From: Arcobacter sp. LA11
Lineage (GTDB): Bacteria > Campylobacterota > Campylobacteria > Campylobacterales > Arcobacteraceae
Direction: 5' to 3'
Length of the DNA stretch: 64,000 nucleotides
NCBI RefSeq assembly: GCF_001895145.1
Contig: NZ_BDIR01000005.1
Location: 186,001-250,000, forward strand
Part shown: one piece after another, positions 9,473-18,491 of the stretch
Layout: every line of letters begins with the position of its first letter
Position numbering within the stretch: position 1 is the stretch's first letter
Made by a program: the position numbers and the translations under genes
Notes under the pieces: generated by a model
What the model was told of the DNA's origin: nothing
The model's database searches: none
Seen by the model: only the letters and a program-made list of their open reading frames with translations

Positions 9473-10836
9473 TGAGTTTACTACAAGAAGAACGAAATAT
9501 TATATTAAACAATGAATATGTAGATAACTTTGATTTTGCAGAAGTAGAAGAGTTTGTAAAAAATGCTTCAAAAAATCTATTTATTTCTCATAATTTTAAA
9601 ACAAAAAATAAAATGCTTGTACAACCAAGAGGTGGTTTCCCTACATACAACAAGATGTTTGCACTTTACGAGTTTTTCGTAGATGCTGATGTTGATGTTT
9701 TACCATGTACTATTGATTCAAATACAAGATTAAATGACTATGCAACTGCAAAAAAGATGCTAAGATTATCAGAAGAAAATGAAGTTGATATGTTAAATGG
9801 TTTTCCACTTATTAACCATGGATATAGAACAGCTAGAAAAATGATGACGCATTTTGATAGACCAATATCTTTAAGACATGGAACACCTGATGCAAGACTT
9901 CTTATTGAAACTGCTATTGCATCTGGAATCTTTGAAATTGAAGGAGGTCCTATTACATACCTTCTTCCATATTCTAAAAACTTTCCACTAGATAAAGCAT
10001 TTTTATACTGGAAATATGTAGAAAGAGTTTGTGCAAACTACTCAAAACTAAATGAACCAATCAATAGAGAATCATTTGGACCACTAACAGCTACATTAGT
10101 GCCACCATGTATTACTATTGTAATCCAACTTCTTGAAATGTTACTTTCACTTGAAGAAGGTGTTAAATCATTCTCTGTGTCATTTTCTCAAACAGGTTCT
10201 ATGAACCAAGATATTGTAATGGGTGCAGTTATTAGAAAAATGGCAAAATACTACTCAAATCAAATTGGTGTAGATGATGCAGATATTCACCTTGTATACC
10301 ATCAATGGATGGGTGCATTTCCTATGGATCCAAACTTTGCATCACAACTTATAAATATGAGTACAGTTATAGCTACTATGGTTGGGGCTGATAAAATTAT
10401 TACAAAAACTAACCAAGAAGCAGCAGGAATTCCAACTAAAGAAGCAAATGCAGAAACAGTTGCAAATACACAATATACTCTAAGAATATTAAAGGGTCTT
10501 CCAAATATTGTAGATAAAGAGGAAGAAGAAAATCTTACTGCTGAAGTAATGGCTATCATGGAAGCTGTATTCAATGATAGTGCAGATACTCTATGGAGAA
10601 AAGTATTTAATAGTATTAAAAATGGAACGATTGATGTACCATTTTCACCGCATATTATTAACAACAATGAAATGATTACAATCAGAGATGCTAAGAAAAA
10701 TATTAGAATCATAAAAAGAGGAAAAGTTCCAATTCCTGATAGATGTTTTGAATATGAAAAAGCACAATGTGATTTAACAAAAGATACAACATCTATTGTA
10801 AATGATATTATTCATGATATAGGAATTATGCAATGA
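9472..10836 (+). CDS. glmE: Methylaspartate (glutamate) mutase, large catalytic subunit
   Basis: This is the TIM-barrel catalytic subunit that binds glutamate and generates the substrate radical. The 454 residues align from memory with the clostridial epsilon subunit. The three substrate-gripping arginines are recognisable in QPRGGF, IDSNTRLNDY and RHGTPDARLL. The EGGPITYLLPY segment keeps the active-site Glu, and NRESFGPLT and HQWMGAFP follow. The protein is a little shorter than the clostridial one (about 483). It overlaps glmS by one base and glmL by four. The conserved active site argues for real mutase activity. Confidence 0.92.
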   Translation: MSLLQEERNIILNNEYVDNFDFAEVEEFVKNASKNLFISHNFKTKNKMLVQPRGGFPTYNKMFALYEFFVDADVDVLPCTIDSNTRLNDYATAKKMLRLSEENEVDMLNGFPLINHGYRTARKMMTHFDRPISLRHGTPDARLLIETAIASGIFEIEGGPITYLLPYSKNFPLDKAFLYWKYVERVCANYSKLNEPINRESFGPLTATLVPPCITIVIQLLEMLLSLEEGVKSFSVSFSQTGSMNQDIVMGAVIRKMAKYYSNQIGVDDADIHLVYHQWMGAFPMDPNFASQLINMSTVIATMVGADKIITKTNQEAAGIPTKEANAETVANTQYTLRILKGLPNIVDKEEEENLTAEVMAIMEAVFNDSADTLWRKVFNSIKNGTIDVPFSPHIINNNEMITIRDAKKNIRIIKRGKVPIPDRCFEYEKAQCDLTKDTTSIVNDIIHDIGIMQ

Positions 10837-12032
10837 GTAAAAGTATAAATAACAAACTATTAATAGACGTAGGAAGTACTTACTTTAAAGTTTGTACAGT
10901 TCATGGAGTACAACAGCACTTTCGAGACTTCAACAAAGATATATTTGATGACTTAACATACAAGTGTGGTGATATTATTCATAACTACCACAAAGATGAT
11001 GTTCATGTTTGTTCTTCTGCGAATGGTGGATTAAGTACGCTAATTATTGGGATTACAAACTCTTTTTCACTTAAATATGCAACAAATATTGCTTTTAACT
11101 CTGGGATTAATATTATTGATACTGTTTTATACAAAGAGATAGAACAGACTTCTATTCCTAGTGACTTAATTGATGTAGTTATAGTTGTAGGTGGTATTGA
11201 TTCTGTTTCAAGTATTTTTGATAAAAAGCTTTTTGATTATTTAGAAAAAATCAATTATTCAAATATTGTTTATGTAGGAAGTGAAAAAGAAGCTCCATAC
11301 TTAAAAGAAAATATTGAAAACCTTGTAACTTTACCAAATATTATTACAAATAAACTTCATGTTGAAGAAGAGAATTTAAAAGAGTATTTAACAAATCTAT
11401 ATCAAGCAGATATTATGGGGAAAGAAGATATCAAACACTTATATGATATCACTTCAAACCAAATATACTCTACACCATATATTGTAAATAAAACTCTTCC
11501 TTTAATAGATAGTAAATTTAAAGTTGCTAATCCATATATTTTGATAGATATTGGTGGTGCTACAACTGATATTCACTATTCTAAAGATTTAGTTGATGAA
11601 AATATGGTTACAGAGAACGAATATGATAGACTAGTATTTAAAAAACTTGGTGTTTATAAATCAAAAGAATCACTAATCTTTGCAGCAAAAAACAATGAAT
11701 TTGTTTATGAATTATTAGCTCATCTAAAAGTTACAGAAAATATCTTTGATGAATCAGGAGAAAAAGCAACTAGAATACTTATGCAACTTGCGATATTCTT
11801 AGTACTTTGTAAAGTATCTACTTATAGAAAAGCTTACGTAAACTTAAAACTAAATGCATTAAACTCTTTGGTATTTACAGGTGGTATAACAAAAGTTTTA
11901 AAACAAGAAGAGATAGAGGATATTGTTTCTTTCTTCTATAAAAAAATACTAAATTCAGCCCATAACCCAACTATCGTAATGGACAATAACTACGATATCT
12001 GGACTCTTGGTATGAATCCAGAAAAAAATTAA
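10833..12032 (+). CDS. glmL: GlmL/MutL-type mutase accessory protein
   Basis: A 399-residue member of the GlmL/MutL family, encoded with glutamate mutases and thought to reactivate or chaperone the cobalamin enzyme. It has an actin/hexokinase-like ATPase fold: LLIDVGSTYFKV at residues 9-20, a second IDIGGATTDIHY near residue 238, and the terminal FTGGITKVL adenosine motif near 348. It overlaps glmE by four bases (ATGA) and precedes the ligase gene by 19 bases. The position in the operon is strong support for the call. Confidence 0.88.
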   Translation: MSKSINNKLLIDVGSTYFKVCTVHGVQQHFRDFNKDIFDDLTYKCGDIIHNYHKDDVHVCSSANGGLSTLIIGITNSFSLKYATNIAFNSGINIIDTVLYKEIEQTSIPSDLIDVVIVVGGIDSVSSIFDKKLFDYLEKINYSNIVYVGSEKEAPYLKENIENLVTLPNIITNKLHVEEENLKEYLTNLYQADIMGKEDIKHLYDITSNQIYSTPYIVNKTLPLIDSKFKVANPYILIDIGGATTDIHYSKDLVDENMVTENEYDRLVFKKLGVYKSKESLIFAAKNNEFVYELLAHLKVTENIFDESGEKATRILMQLAIFLVLCKVSTYRKAYVNLKLNALNSLVFTGGITKVLKQEEIEDIVSFFYKKILNSAHNPTIVMDNNYDIWTLGMNPEKN

Positions 12033-12051
12033 AAAGATAAAAGGAAATAAG

Positions 12052-13629
12052 ATGTCAATTAACTGTATTAGAAATTTGATTGAAGAAGCAGCAGTTTCAC
12101 ACTCTGAAAAGATTGCAATTAAATATAATGAAAAAAATATTACTTATGAAGACTTGTTAGTAAAAGTTAATCAAGTTGCCTTTTATCTAAAAGAGTTAGA
12201 TTTACCAAAAGGAAGTAGAATTGGTATATACTCAAATAAGGGTATAGACCAAGTTATAGCCATATTAGCTATATTATCTACTGATTATGTACTTGTGCCA
12301 CTTACAAAACTACTTAAATCTGAGCAAGTAGAATATATAATAAATGATTGTGATATTAGATGTATTATTACTGATAAATTAAAACTTGAATCTATAGAAG
12401 AGATTAACTTTGATGGGCATATTCTTTCATATGAAACAGCACATAAAGATATTCCTTCGTTTGAAGAAATTTATAAATACTACAATAAACCATTCTCTCA
12501 TACGGTAAATGGACATGACAATGCAGTTATTACTTACTCATTTGGAATTACAGGTCAACCAAAAGGTATTGTAATCTCACATAGAAACCTAATTGATAGT
12601 GCTAGAGTTGTTTCTCAATATTTAGATTTAAAAGAAGATGATGTTCTTTCTGGAACTCTAATTTTTAATCTTGACTATGGATTAAATCAAATCTTTTGTT
12701 CTTTATATAAAAGAGCAACAATAGCCCTTCATAGATTTATCCTAGCTGGAGATTTTTTCAATCACTTAATAAATGATGAAGTAACAGTTGTTGCTTTAAT
12801 GCCAGTAAACATTGCTTCAATGTTTGATGAAGATGAACATAGATTACCAAGTGTAGAATTGCTTTCAAATGTTAGAGTTATTACTTCATCAGGAGGAAAT
12901 GTAACAGGAAAAATGTTAAAAGATCTAGATAAATTCTTCCCTGACGCAAAATTCTACTCTATGCATGGATTAACTGAAGCATTTAGATCAACATATCTTG
13001 AACCATCACAGATTTGGATTAGACCAGAATCAATTGGTAAAGCTATTCCAGATGTTGAATTATATGTTATCAATGAAGATGGAAAAGAGTGTGCTCCTAG
13101 AGAAATAGGAGAACTTATTCACAGAGGTGGATATATTTATAAAGGTTTTTGGAATGCACCTGTAGAAACTGCTCAAAGATTTAAATCAATTGATATTTTA
13201 AAAAATGCAATAAATATTGAAGGTCAGTTAAGAGACGAAGTTGTTGTAGCAACTGGTGACTATGTATATAAAGATGAAGAAGGTTATTTCTATTTTGTAT
13301 CAAGACATGATAATATGATAAAAACAAGAGGATTTAGAGTAAGTCCTTATGAAATAGAATCAGTGGTGGCAAAAAACTTACCTTTAATTGAACAATGTGC
13401 AGTTTTCTCTATAGAGAATGAAGAAATTGAAGAAGAAATTGTTATGGTCTACTCTTCAAGAAGTGAACTTGCACCAAAAGAAATTACATTTGAGCTTAAA
13501 AAACATCTTGCTTCATATATGATTCCAAGTAAAATTATTTATAAAAAATCTCTGCCTTTAATCCCTAGTGATAAAAACAAAATCAATAAAGAAGAACTTA
13601 AAAACGAACTATTAGATTCTCTAGACTAA
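12052..13629 (+). CDS. AMP-forming acyl/amino-acid ligase in the glutamate mutase operon
   Basis: A 525-residue adenylating enzyme of the ANL superfamily. Core motifs are visible: YSFGITGQPKG (ATP loop) near residue 163, HGLTEAFRS near 305, TGDYVY near 402, SRHDNMIKTRGFRVSPYEIE around 421, and a C-terminal PSDKNKINKEEL with the catalytic Lys. It could make an acyl-CoA or load an amino acid onto a carrier. Overall look is closest to acyl-CoA ligases and DltA-like enzymes. AAAAGGAAA precedes the ATG. No carrier protein or condensation domain is nearby. Sitting last in the mutase operon suggests it activates 3-methylaspartate, glutamate or a derivative; that is inference. Confidence 0.85.
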   Translation: MSINCIRNLIEEAAVSHSEKIAIKYNEKNITYEDLLVKVNQVAFYLKELDLPKGSRIGIYSNKGIDQVIAILAILSTDYVLVPLTKLLKSEQVEYIINDCDIRCIITDKLKLESIEEINFDGHILSYETAHKDIPSFEEIYKYYNKPFSHTVNGHDNAVITYSFGITGQPKGIVISHRNLIDSARVVSQYLDLKEDDVLSGTLIFNLDYGLNQIFCSLYKRATIALHRFILAGDFFNHLINDEVTVVALMPVNIASMFDEDEHRLPSVELLSNVRVITSSGGNVTGKMLKDLDKFFPDAKFYSMHGLTEAFRSTYLEPSQIWIRPESIGKAIPDVELYVINEDGKECAPREIGELIHRGGYIYKGFWNAPVETAQRFKSIDILKNAINIEGQLRDEVVVATGDYVYKDEEGYFYFVSRHDNMIKTRGFRVSPYEIESVVAKNLPLIEQCAVFSIENEEIEEEIVMVYSSRSELAPKEITFELKKHLASYMIPSKIIYKKSLPLIPSDKNKINKEELKNELLDSLD

Positions 13630-13630
13630 T

Positions 13631-13662
13631 TTTATACAGTACTTAAAAAAGTACTGTATAAA
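13631..13662 (+). terminator. Perfect hairpin after the mutase-ligase operon
   Basis: A 14-base perfect inverted repeat (TTTATACAGTACTT and its complement) with an AAAA loop begins two bases after the ligase stop. On the plus strand it is followed by A residues rather than T residues, so termination strength is uncertain. It marks the end of the operon. Confidence 0.45.
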
Positions 13663-13756
13663 AAAATCAAAAAAACCCATTTTCTTGACCTAAATCTATT
13701 TTTTTCACATTTTTTTTAATTATAATTTCTAATATAAAATATAAAAGGAAACAAAA

Positions 13757-14032
13757 ATGAAAAAAGTACTACTTCTTACGTCAATCTTAGCATGTGTTGC
13801 ATTTGCAAACCCATACCAAAAATGTGTTGGTTGTCATGGTGCAAATGGTGAAAAAGTTGCTCTAGGTAAATCTAAAGTTATCAAAGATATGACTAAAGCT
13901 GAATTTATTGCTGCTATGAAAGGTTATAAAGATGGTTCATATGGTGGTCCAATGAAAGGTCTTATGAAAGGTCAATCTGCAGGACTTTCTGACGCTGATA
14001 TCGAAGCTATTGCTAACCAAATCGCAAAATAA
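13757..14032 (+). CDS. Small periplasmic monoheme cytochrome c, tandem copy 1
   Basis: A 91-residue class I cytochrome c that should carry electrons in the periplasm. A signal peptide (about residues 1-17, ending AFA) is followed by CVGCH, the heme c attachment site. Methionines in the MKGLMKG segment are candidates for the distal ligand. From about codon 9 to the stop and a few bases beyond, its DNA is identical to copy 2 except for one base (Ala to Val in copy 2). AAAAGGAA precedes the ATG. The gene has its own intergenic region on both sides. Confidence 0.9.
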   Translation: MKKVLLLTSILACVAFANPYQKCVGCHGANGEKVALGKSKVIKDMTKAEFIAAMKGYKDGSYGGPMKGLMKGQSAGLSDADIEAIANQIAK

Positions 14033-14037
14033 TTATA

Positions 14038-14066
14038 AATAACTAGAAGGTAAACTTCTAGTTATT
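14038..14066 (+). terminator. Hairpin after cytochrome copy 1
   Basis: An inverted repeat AATAACTAGAAG / CTTCTAGTTATT with a five-base loop starts six bases after the stop codon. No T-run follows on the plus strand, so it may be a weak terminator or an RNA-stabilising hairpin. Confidence 0.45.
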
Positions 14067-14193
14067 ATCCCAAATACCTTTACTAAACGCTACACTTATT
14101 AACATTCCACGTTTATTATACAATTCAATAATACTATTAAAAGATGAAATGTATTAAAATATATTTTTAATACAAAAATTTAAAGGATTCTTA

Positions 14194-14469
14194 ATGAAAA
14201 AAGTTTTATTACTTACATCTATCTTAGCATGTGTTGCATTTGCAAACCCATACCAAAAATGTGTTGGTTGTCATGGTGCAAATGGTGAAAAAGTTGCTCT
14301 AGGTAAATCTAAAGTTATCAAAGATATGACTAAAGCTGAATTTATTGCTGCTATGAAAGGTTATAAAGATGGTTCATATGGTGGTCCAATGAAAGGTCTT
14401 ATGAAAGGTCAATCTGTAGGACTTTCTGACGCTGATATCGAAGCTATTGCTAACCAAATCGCAAAATAA
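14194..14469 (+). CDS. Small periplasmic monoheme cytochrome c, tandem copy 2
   Basis: A 91-residue cytochrome c whose protein differs from copy 1 at one position (Val in place of Ala in GQSVGLSD). The first eight or so codons use different synonymous bases from copy 1, while the remaining 250-odd bases are the same but for that one change. Upstream regions are unrelated. This mosaic pattern points to gene conversion or very recent exchange between copies. It has the signal peptide and CVGCH heme site. An AAAGGA site precedes the ATG. Confidence 0.9.
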   Translation: MKKVLLLTSILACVAFANPYQKCVGCHGANGEKVALGKSKVIKDMTKAEFIAAMKGYKDGSYGGPMKGLMKGQSVGLSDADIEAIANQIAK

Positions 14470-14477
14470 TTATACTA

Positions 14478-14514
14478 ACCAGAAGTGCTAGCACTTCTGG
14501 TACTTCTTTTTTTC
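14478..14514 (+). terminator. Intrinsic terminator after cytochrome copy 2
   Basis: A perfect GC-containing stem ACCAGAAGTGC / GCACTTCTGGT with a two-base centre is followed within a few bases by a run of seven T residues. This is a good Rho-independent terminator for copy 2. Confidence 0.75.
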
Positions 14515-14656
14515 TAAATAATCTAAAATACAATCAAAAGAAACAAAACAACTAATAATTTTTATACTCTTAATCATAAATAAATATTCATTTACAAATT
14601 CTTAAAGTATTCTTTATATATAATACTAATATTATTATTTCAAAAAAGGATATGCT

Positions 14657-14932
14657 ATGAAAAAAATTCTATGTTTGACTGCAATATTTGCATGTACTCT
14701 TTTTGCAGACCCGTATGCAAAATGTGTAAACTGTCACGGTGCCAATGGTGAAAAAGCTGCAATGAGTAAGTCTAAAGTTCTTAAAGATATGACTAAAGCT
14801 GAATTTATTGCAGCTATGAAAGGTTACCAAGATGGCTCTTATGGTGGAGCTATGAAAGGTTTAATGACTGTTCAAGTTAAAGGTCTAAGTGACGCTGACA
14901 TCGAAGCTATGGCAAATAAAATTGCTAAATAA
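14657..14932 (+). CDS. Small periplasmic monoheme cytochrome c, tandem copy 3
   Basis: The third tandem paralogue, also 91 residues, with signal peptide ending FAD and the heme site CVNCH near residue 23. It shares the DMTKAEFIAAMKGY and DADIEAMANKIAK blocks with copies 1 and 2 but differs at many positions (for example TVQVKG for KGQSAG), so it separated earlier than the near-identical pair. AAAAGGA precedes the ATG. It probably has its own promoter, with 187 bases between it and copy 2. Confidence 0.88.
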   Translation: MKKILCLTAIFACTLFADPYAKCVNCHGANGEKAAMSKSKVLKDMTKAEFIAAMKGYQDGSYGGAMKGLMTVQVKGLSDADIEAMANKIAK

Positions 14933-14939
14933 CTTTCTA

Positions 14940-14970
14940 TAACTAGAAGTAAAGTTTTTACTTCTAGTTA
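14940..14970. terminator. Bidirectional terminator between cytochrome copy 3 and a convergent GGDEF gene
   Basis: A symmetrical 14-base stem (TAACTAGAAGTAAA and its complement) with a three-base loop lies between two convergent genes and includes the stop codon of the minus-strand gene. T-rich ends on both sides fit a shared terminator. Confidence 0.6.
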
Positions 14971-15807
14971 ACCAAACTCAATTCTATCTCGTCCATTGTT
15001 TTTAGCTTTATAAACCCCATCATCTGCTTTTTTAATCATATCATCTTTAGTAGAGCATTCAGAATAAAAAGAGACTCCCATACTTACAGTAATAGAGATA
15101 TCTCTAGTACTATGATAAATTCTTTGTGATTTAATATCTTTTCTTAATTCATCCAATTTATCAATAATTTCATTTTTAGGAATAAAGCAAAGTATGATAA
15201 ACTCTTCTCCTCCATACCTATATACTTCACCATTTAATATTTTTGCATGTTTTTGTAGCTTTTGACCTAAATAAACAAGTGTTCTATCTCCGGCATCATG
15301 TCCAAAATTATCATTAATACCTTTAAACCTATCTGCATCAACAAATATTGCACTTAGTATTGATGAATTATTTTGATTTATAAACATATCTAAATCATTT
15401 TCCATTTTTCTTCTATTGTAAACACCTGTTAAATGATCACGATTCATAGTATCTTCTAATTGAGCTTTCTCTCTTAAAAGTTCTTCAATCAAAGTATCTT
15501 TATAGTTATCTTCTAAATCTGTATTTTTTTGTTCTAATATTTTTCCTAAATAAAATTCGAATATATCTTTTTTTGCAGAATAATCAATCTTGTCACACTC
15601 TATAGTTAATTGAGGTTTGTCTTCTCCTAAACCATTTGTAATAATCAGTTTATCAACCTGTTTAATACTATATTTAATTTTATCATCAATTATTTTTGGC
15701 TCTAGTAACTCTTTTTGCCAATACTTAGAAGTCTCTTTTTCAAGAATATGAGTTTTTTTAAATTGAATGTCTTTGAAAAGGTCTTTATCTACAGAAATTT
15801 TATACAT
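14968..15807 (-). CDS. Diguanylate cyclase (GGDEF domain)
   Basis: This protein should make the second messenger c-di-GMP. The C-terminal half (about residues 110-279) is a GGDEF domain with DHLTGVYNRR, VDADRFKGINDNFGHDAGD and the active-site YGGEEF near residue 198. No RxxD inhibitory site is seen just before the active site. The N-terminal 100 residues are soluble, charged and unrecognised, and could be a sensory or dimerisation segment. I place the start at the ATG at 15807; a TTG five codons upstream is the alternative. Neither has a good ribosome binding site. Confidence 0.85.
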   Translation of the reverse strand: MYKISVDKDLFKDIQFKKTHILEKETSKYWQKELLEPKIIDDKIKYSIKQVDKLIITNGLGEDKPQLTIECDKIDYSAKKDIFEFYLGKILEQKNTDLEDNYKDTLIEELLREKAQLEDTMNRDHLTGVYNRRKMENDLDMFINQNNSSILSAIFVDADRFKGINDNFGHDAGDRTLVYLGQKLQKHAKILNGEVYRYGGEEFIILCFIPKNEIIDKLDELRKDIKSQRIYHSTRDISITVSMGVSFYSECSTKDDMIKKADDGVYKAKNNGRDRIEFG

Positions 15808-15958
15808 ATGAAATAGTATCAATAAAAAACTATAAAGGAGTTAAATATATATTTTCATTATCTTTTATTATAAGTTTAACTTATTTTATTATTTTATCAA
15901 ATTTTAATAAAAACTTATATATCATTGCGCTTTAGAACAAACTTATTTAAGGATATTC

Positions 15959-17122
15959 ATGATATTACGAGAAAAATTTAATCCTATGTGTTTCTTGTCT
16001 TCATTGGGTGCTGGTGGGCTTTCTGTTTCATTTTTTATGTACCTAATGTTTCTTGTACCTCATAAAGGTACACCTATGGCAACATTTAATCACATATTTC
16101 CTGAGCTTATGAAAGGAACATGGCTTTCTTTTGTTATTGCTTTTTCATTAGTTTTTATTATTGCTTTCGCTTTTTTTCATTTTAAACTACTTATTTGGAA
16201 TACAAAACAGTTTAATATGTACAAAAAAACAGAGGCTTATAAAACATTAGTAAATTCAAATGCAGAGATTACACTTATGACTATACCTCTTACATATGCA
16301 ATGACTATTAATGTATGTTTTGTATTAGGAGCTGTGTTTGTTCCAAATCTTTGGAGTATAGTTGAATATATGTTTCCATTTGCACTTCTAGGTTTTCTAG
16401 TTGCTGGGTATTTTGCACTTAAGATAACTTTTGAATATTTTTCAAGACTATTAACAACTGGAGATTTTGATTTTACAAAAAACAATAATCTTTCTCAAAT
16501 GATTTCAATTTTTGCTTTATCTATGATTGCTGTGGGATTTGCAGCACCAGGAGCGATGAGTCATAATTTAACAATTAATGCAATTGGAATATTTGGTGCC
16601 CTATTCTTTGGTTCGTTTGCTATGCTTTTATTAATAATCAAAATAACTATGGGATTTAAAAACATGTTTGAACAAGGAGTTGCATTAGAAGCTTCACCAT
16701 CACTTTGGATAATTATTCCTATCTTAACACTTCTTGGGATTATGATGGTTAGAGTATCTTTTGGATTAGACCATAACTTTGATTCAGTTATGAGTAAATC
16801 ATCGTTATTTACGCTTACCTCTGTTATATTATCTATTCAGATTATCTTTGGTATTTTAGGATACAAAGTTATGAAAACAAATGGGTATTTTGAAAAATAT
16901 ATAGAAGATGAAAATACAAAATCATCAGTATCATTTGCACTTATTTGTCCAGGTGTTGCATTTATGGTATTTGGAATGTTTTTTGTCAATTTTGGATTAA
17001 CTTATAATGAAGTATTAACAAAATACTCAATCTTTTATTTCATACTTATGATTCCATTTATTTTTATTCAATATAAAACTGTTCTTTATTTCTTTAAACT
17101 AAAAAGAAAATTCAACTTTTAA
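15959..17122 (+). CDS. TDT/SLAC1-like ten-helix membrane protein
   Basis: A 387-residue polytopic membrane protein with about ten hydrophobic helices. The overall look is that of the tellurite-resistance/dicarboxylate transporter (TehA, SLAC1) family, and NCBI's TsoY (seleno)protein family is a possible closer match, recalled from memory only. A Cys occurs at residue 11 in an NPMCFLSSLGAGG segment that may be functional. AAGGA precedes the ATG. It stands alone between the GGDEF gene and a lipoprotein gene. The transported substrate is unknown. Confidence 0.65.
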   Translation: MILREKFNPMCFLSSLGAGGLSVSFFMYLMFLVPHKGTPMATFNHIFPELMKGTWLSFVIAFSLVFIIAFAFFHFKLLIWNTKQFNMYKKTEAYKTLVNSNAEITLMTIPLTYAMTINVCFVLGAVFVPNLWSIVEYMFPFALLGFLVAGYFALKITFEYFSRLLTTGDFDFTKNNNLSQMISIFALSMIAVGFAAPGAMSHNLTINAIGIFGALFFGSFAMLLLIIKITMGFKNMFEQGVALEASPSLWIIIPILTLLGIMMVRVSFGLDHNFDSVMSKSSLFTLTSVILSIQIIFGILGYKVMKTNGYFEKYIEDENTKSSVSFALICPGVAFMVFGMFFVNFGLTYNEVLTKYSIFYFILMIPFIFIQYKTVLYFFKLKRKFNF

Positions 17123-17178
17123 TAAATAACTATTTTTAAAATGATACAATCTCTAATAAAATTTAGAGGTTGTATTTA

Positions 17179-18474
17179 ATGTCAAACATATATATTCCTA
17201 TTAAGCATATACTGTTATATTCTTTCATTCTTTTTTTTACTGCTTGTTCATACAAAAGCAAGGATGTATTAGACTTAAGTAAGTATTCACAAAACCCTTC
17301 TTCTTATACAAAAGACCTTAAAAACTACAATTTAGACCAAGATAATTTAACAGAAAAATTCATATCAAACTACTTTTCTGTTTGGAATACAGACAAACTC
17401 TCATATACCAAAGAAGAAGCTTCATGGGGGAATATTTATTCTAAAAGAGAAATATATTTAGAGAATCATTTATTAGCTTCAAAAGATTGGTTTAATAAAC
17501 AAATCTCAAACTCAAACTTTGAAAACTTTAATCAAGTTTTACAAAAAGCAATTTTGACTAAAAATAGTGATTTTAGAGTTTTTCCTACAAGTAGTCGTAT
17601 GTTTTACAATCCTTCAAAAGCAGGAGAAGGTTTCCCTTTTGACTATAACCAAAACTCAAGAGTAAAAATAAATACTCCAGTTTTAATATCACACTACTCT
17701 AAGGATAAAGCATGGGCTTTTGTAGAGTCTCATTATGTTTTAGGATGGGTTAGACTAGATAATCTTCTTTTAATAGATGAAAACCTAAAAGATGGATTTA
17801 TGAGTAATGAACTTTATGTAATAGTAAAAGAAGGTTTTGAAATATTTGATAAAACTTCTTTAGAAGATATGAAAGTTGGAACATTTTTTACAAAAAAAGA
17901 TGACAAATATCTACTTGCTACAAATAATGGGTTTAAAAAAGTAGATATAGATGATTATAAAATTAAGAAGTTACCAATAAAATTTGATTCAAAAAACATA
18001 GAACTTATATCAAAAGAGTTTATAGGTGAACCATATGGCTGGGGAGGGATAAACAATCATAGAGACTGTTCAAGCTTTACGCAAGATTTTTTCACACCTT
18101 TTGGTATTTATTTAAAAAGAAACTCAAAAAGTCAAACCGAGCTTCATAAATATATTGATCTTTCAAAACTAGAAGATAAAGAAAAAAAAGAGTTTATACG
18201 AAAAAATGCAAAGCCTTTTTTAACACTTATTTATCTTAGAGGGCATATAATGCTTTATGTAGGTAATAAAAATAATGAACCTCTGGTAATGCATAATGTC
18301 TGGGGAGTTAGAACAAAAAGTTTATTTGGAGAAAGTGGTAGAAACATAATAGGTAAAACAGTTATAACAACACTTGAACCAGGAATAGAGTTATATAACA
18401 GTGATAAATCAAAAACTATACTAAGAAAAATACAAGGTATAGTTTTATTAAATCAACAAACAATAGAAGAATAG
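17179..18474 (+). CDS. NlpC/P60-family lipoprotein (SH3 plus peptidase)
   Basis: A probable cell-wall hydrolase that cuts peptidoglycan stem peptides. The signal ends FTACS, a lipobox with Cys near residue 24. The middle (about 120-260) contains SH3-like segments (SRVKINTPVLISHYS, WAFVESHYVLGWVRLD). The C-terminal NlpC/P60 domain has the catalytic Cys in NHRDCSSFTQDFF near residue 298 and the His in RGHIMLYVG near 358. I use the ATG at 17179 with GAGG ten bases upstream rather than the TTG at 17170. A D-amino acid aminotransferase gene starts 17 bases downstream, an apt partner for wall metabolism. Confidence 0.86.
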   Translation: MSNIYIPIKHILLYSFILFFTACSYKSKDVLDLSKYSQNPSSYTKDLKNYNLDQDNLTEKFISNYFSVWNTDKLSYTKEEASWGNIYSKREIYLENHLLASKDWFNKQISNSNFENFNQVLQKAILTKNSDFRVFPTSSRMFYNPSKAGEGFPFDYNQNSRVKINTPVLISHYSKDKAWAFVESHYVLGWVRLDNLLLIDENLKDGFMSNELYVIVKEGFEIFDKTSLEDMKVGTFFTKKDDKYLLATNNGFKKVDIDDYKIKKLPIKFDSKNIELISKEFIGEPYGWGGINNHRDCSSFTQDFFTPFGIYLKRNSKSQTELHKYIDLSKLEDKEKKEFIRKNAKPFLTLIYLRGHIMLYVGNKNNEPLVMHNVWGVRTKSLFGESGRNIIGKTVITTLEPGIELYNSDKSKTILRKIQGIVLLNQQTIEE

Positions 18475-18491
18475 ATAATAAAGAGAAAAAA

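Noticed and set aside
10302-10712. 136-codon minus-strand ORF
   Set aside because: Lies wholly within the conserved glmE frame and has the hydrophobic composition typical of antisense reading.
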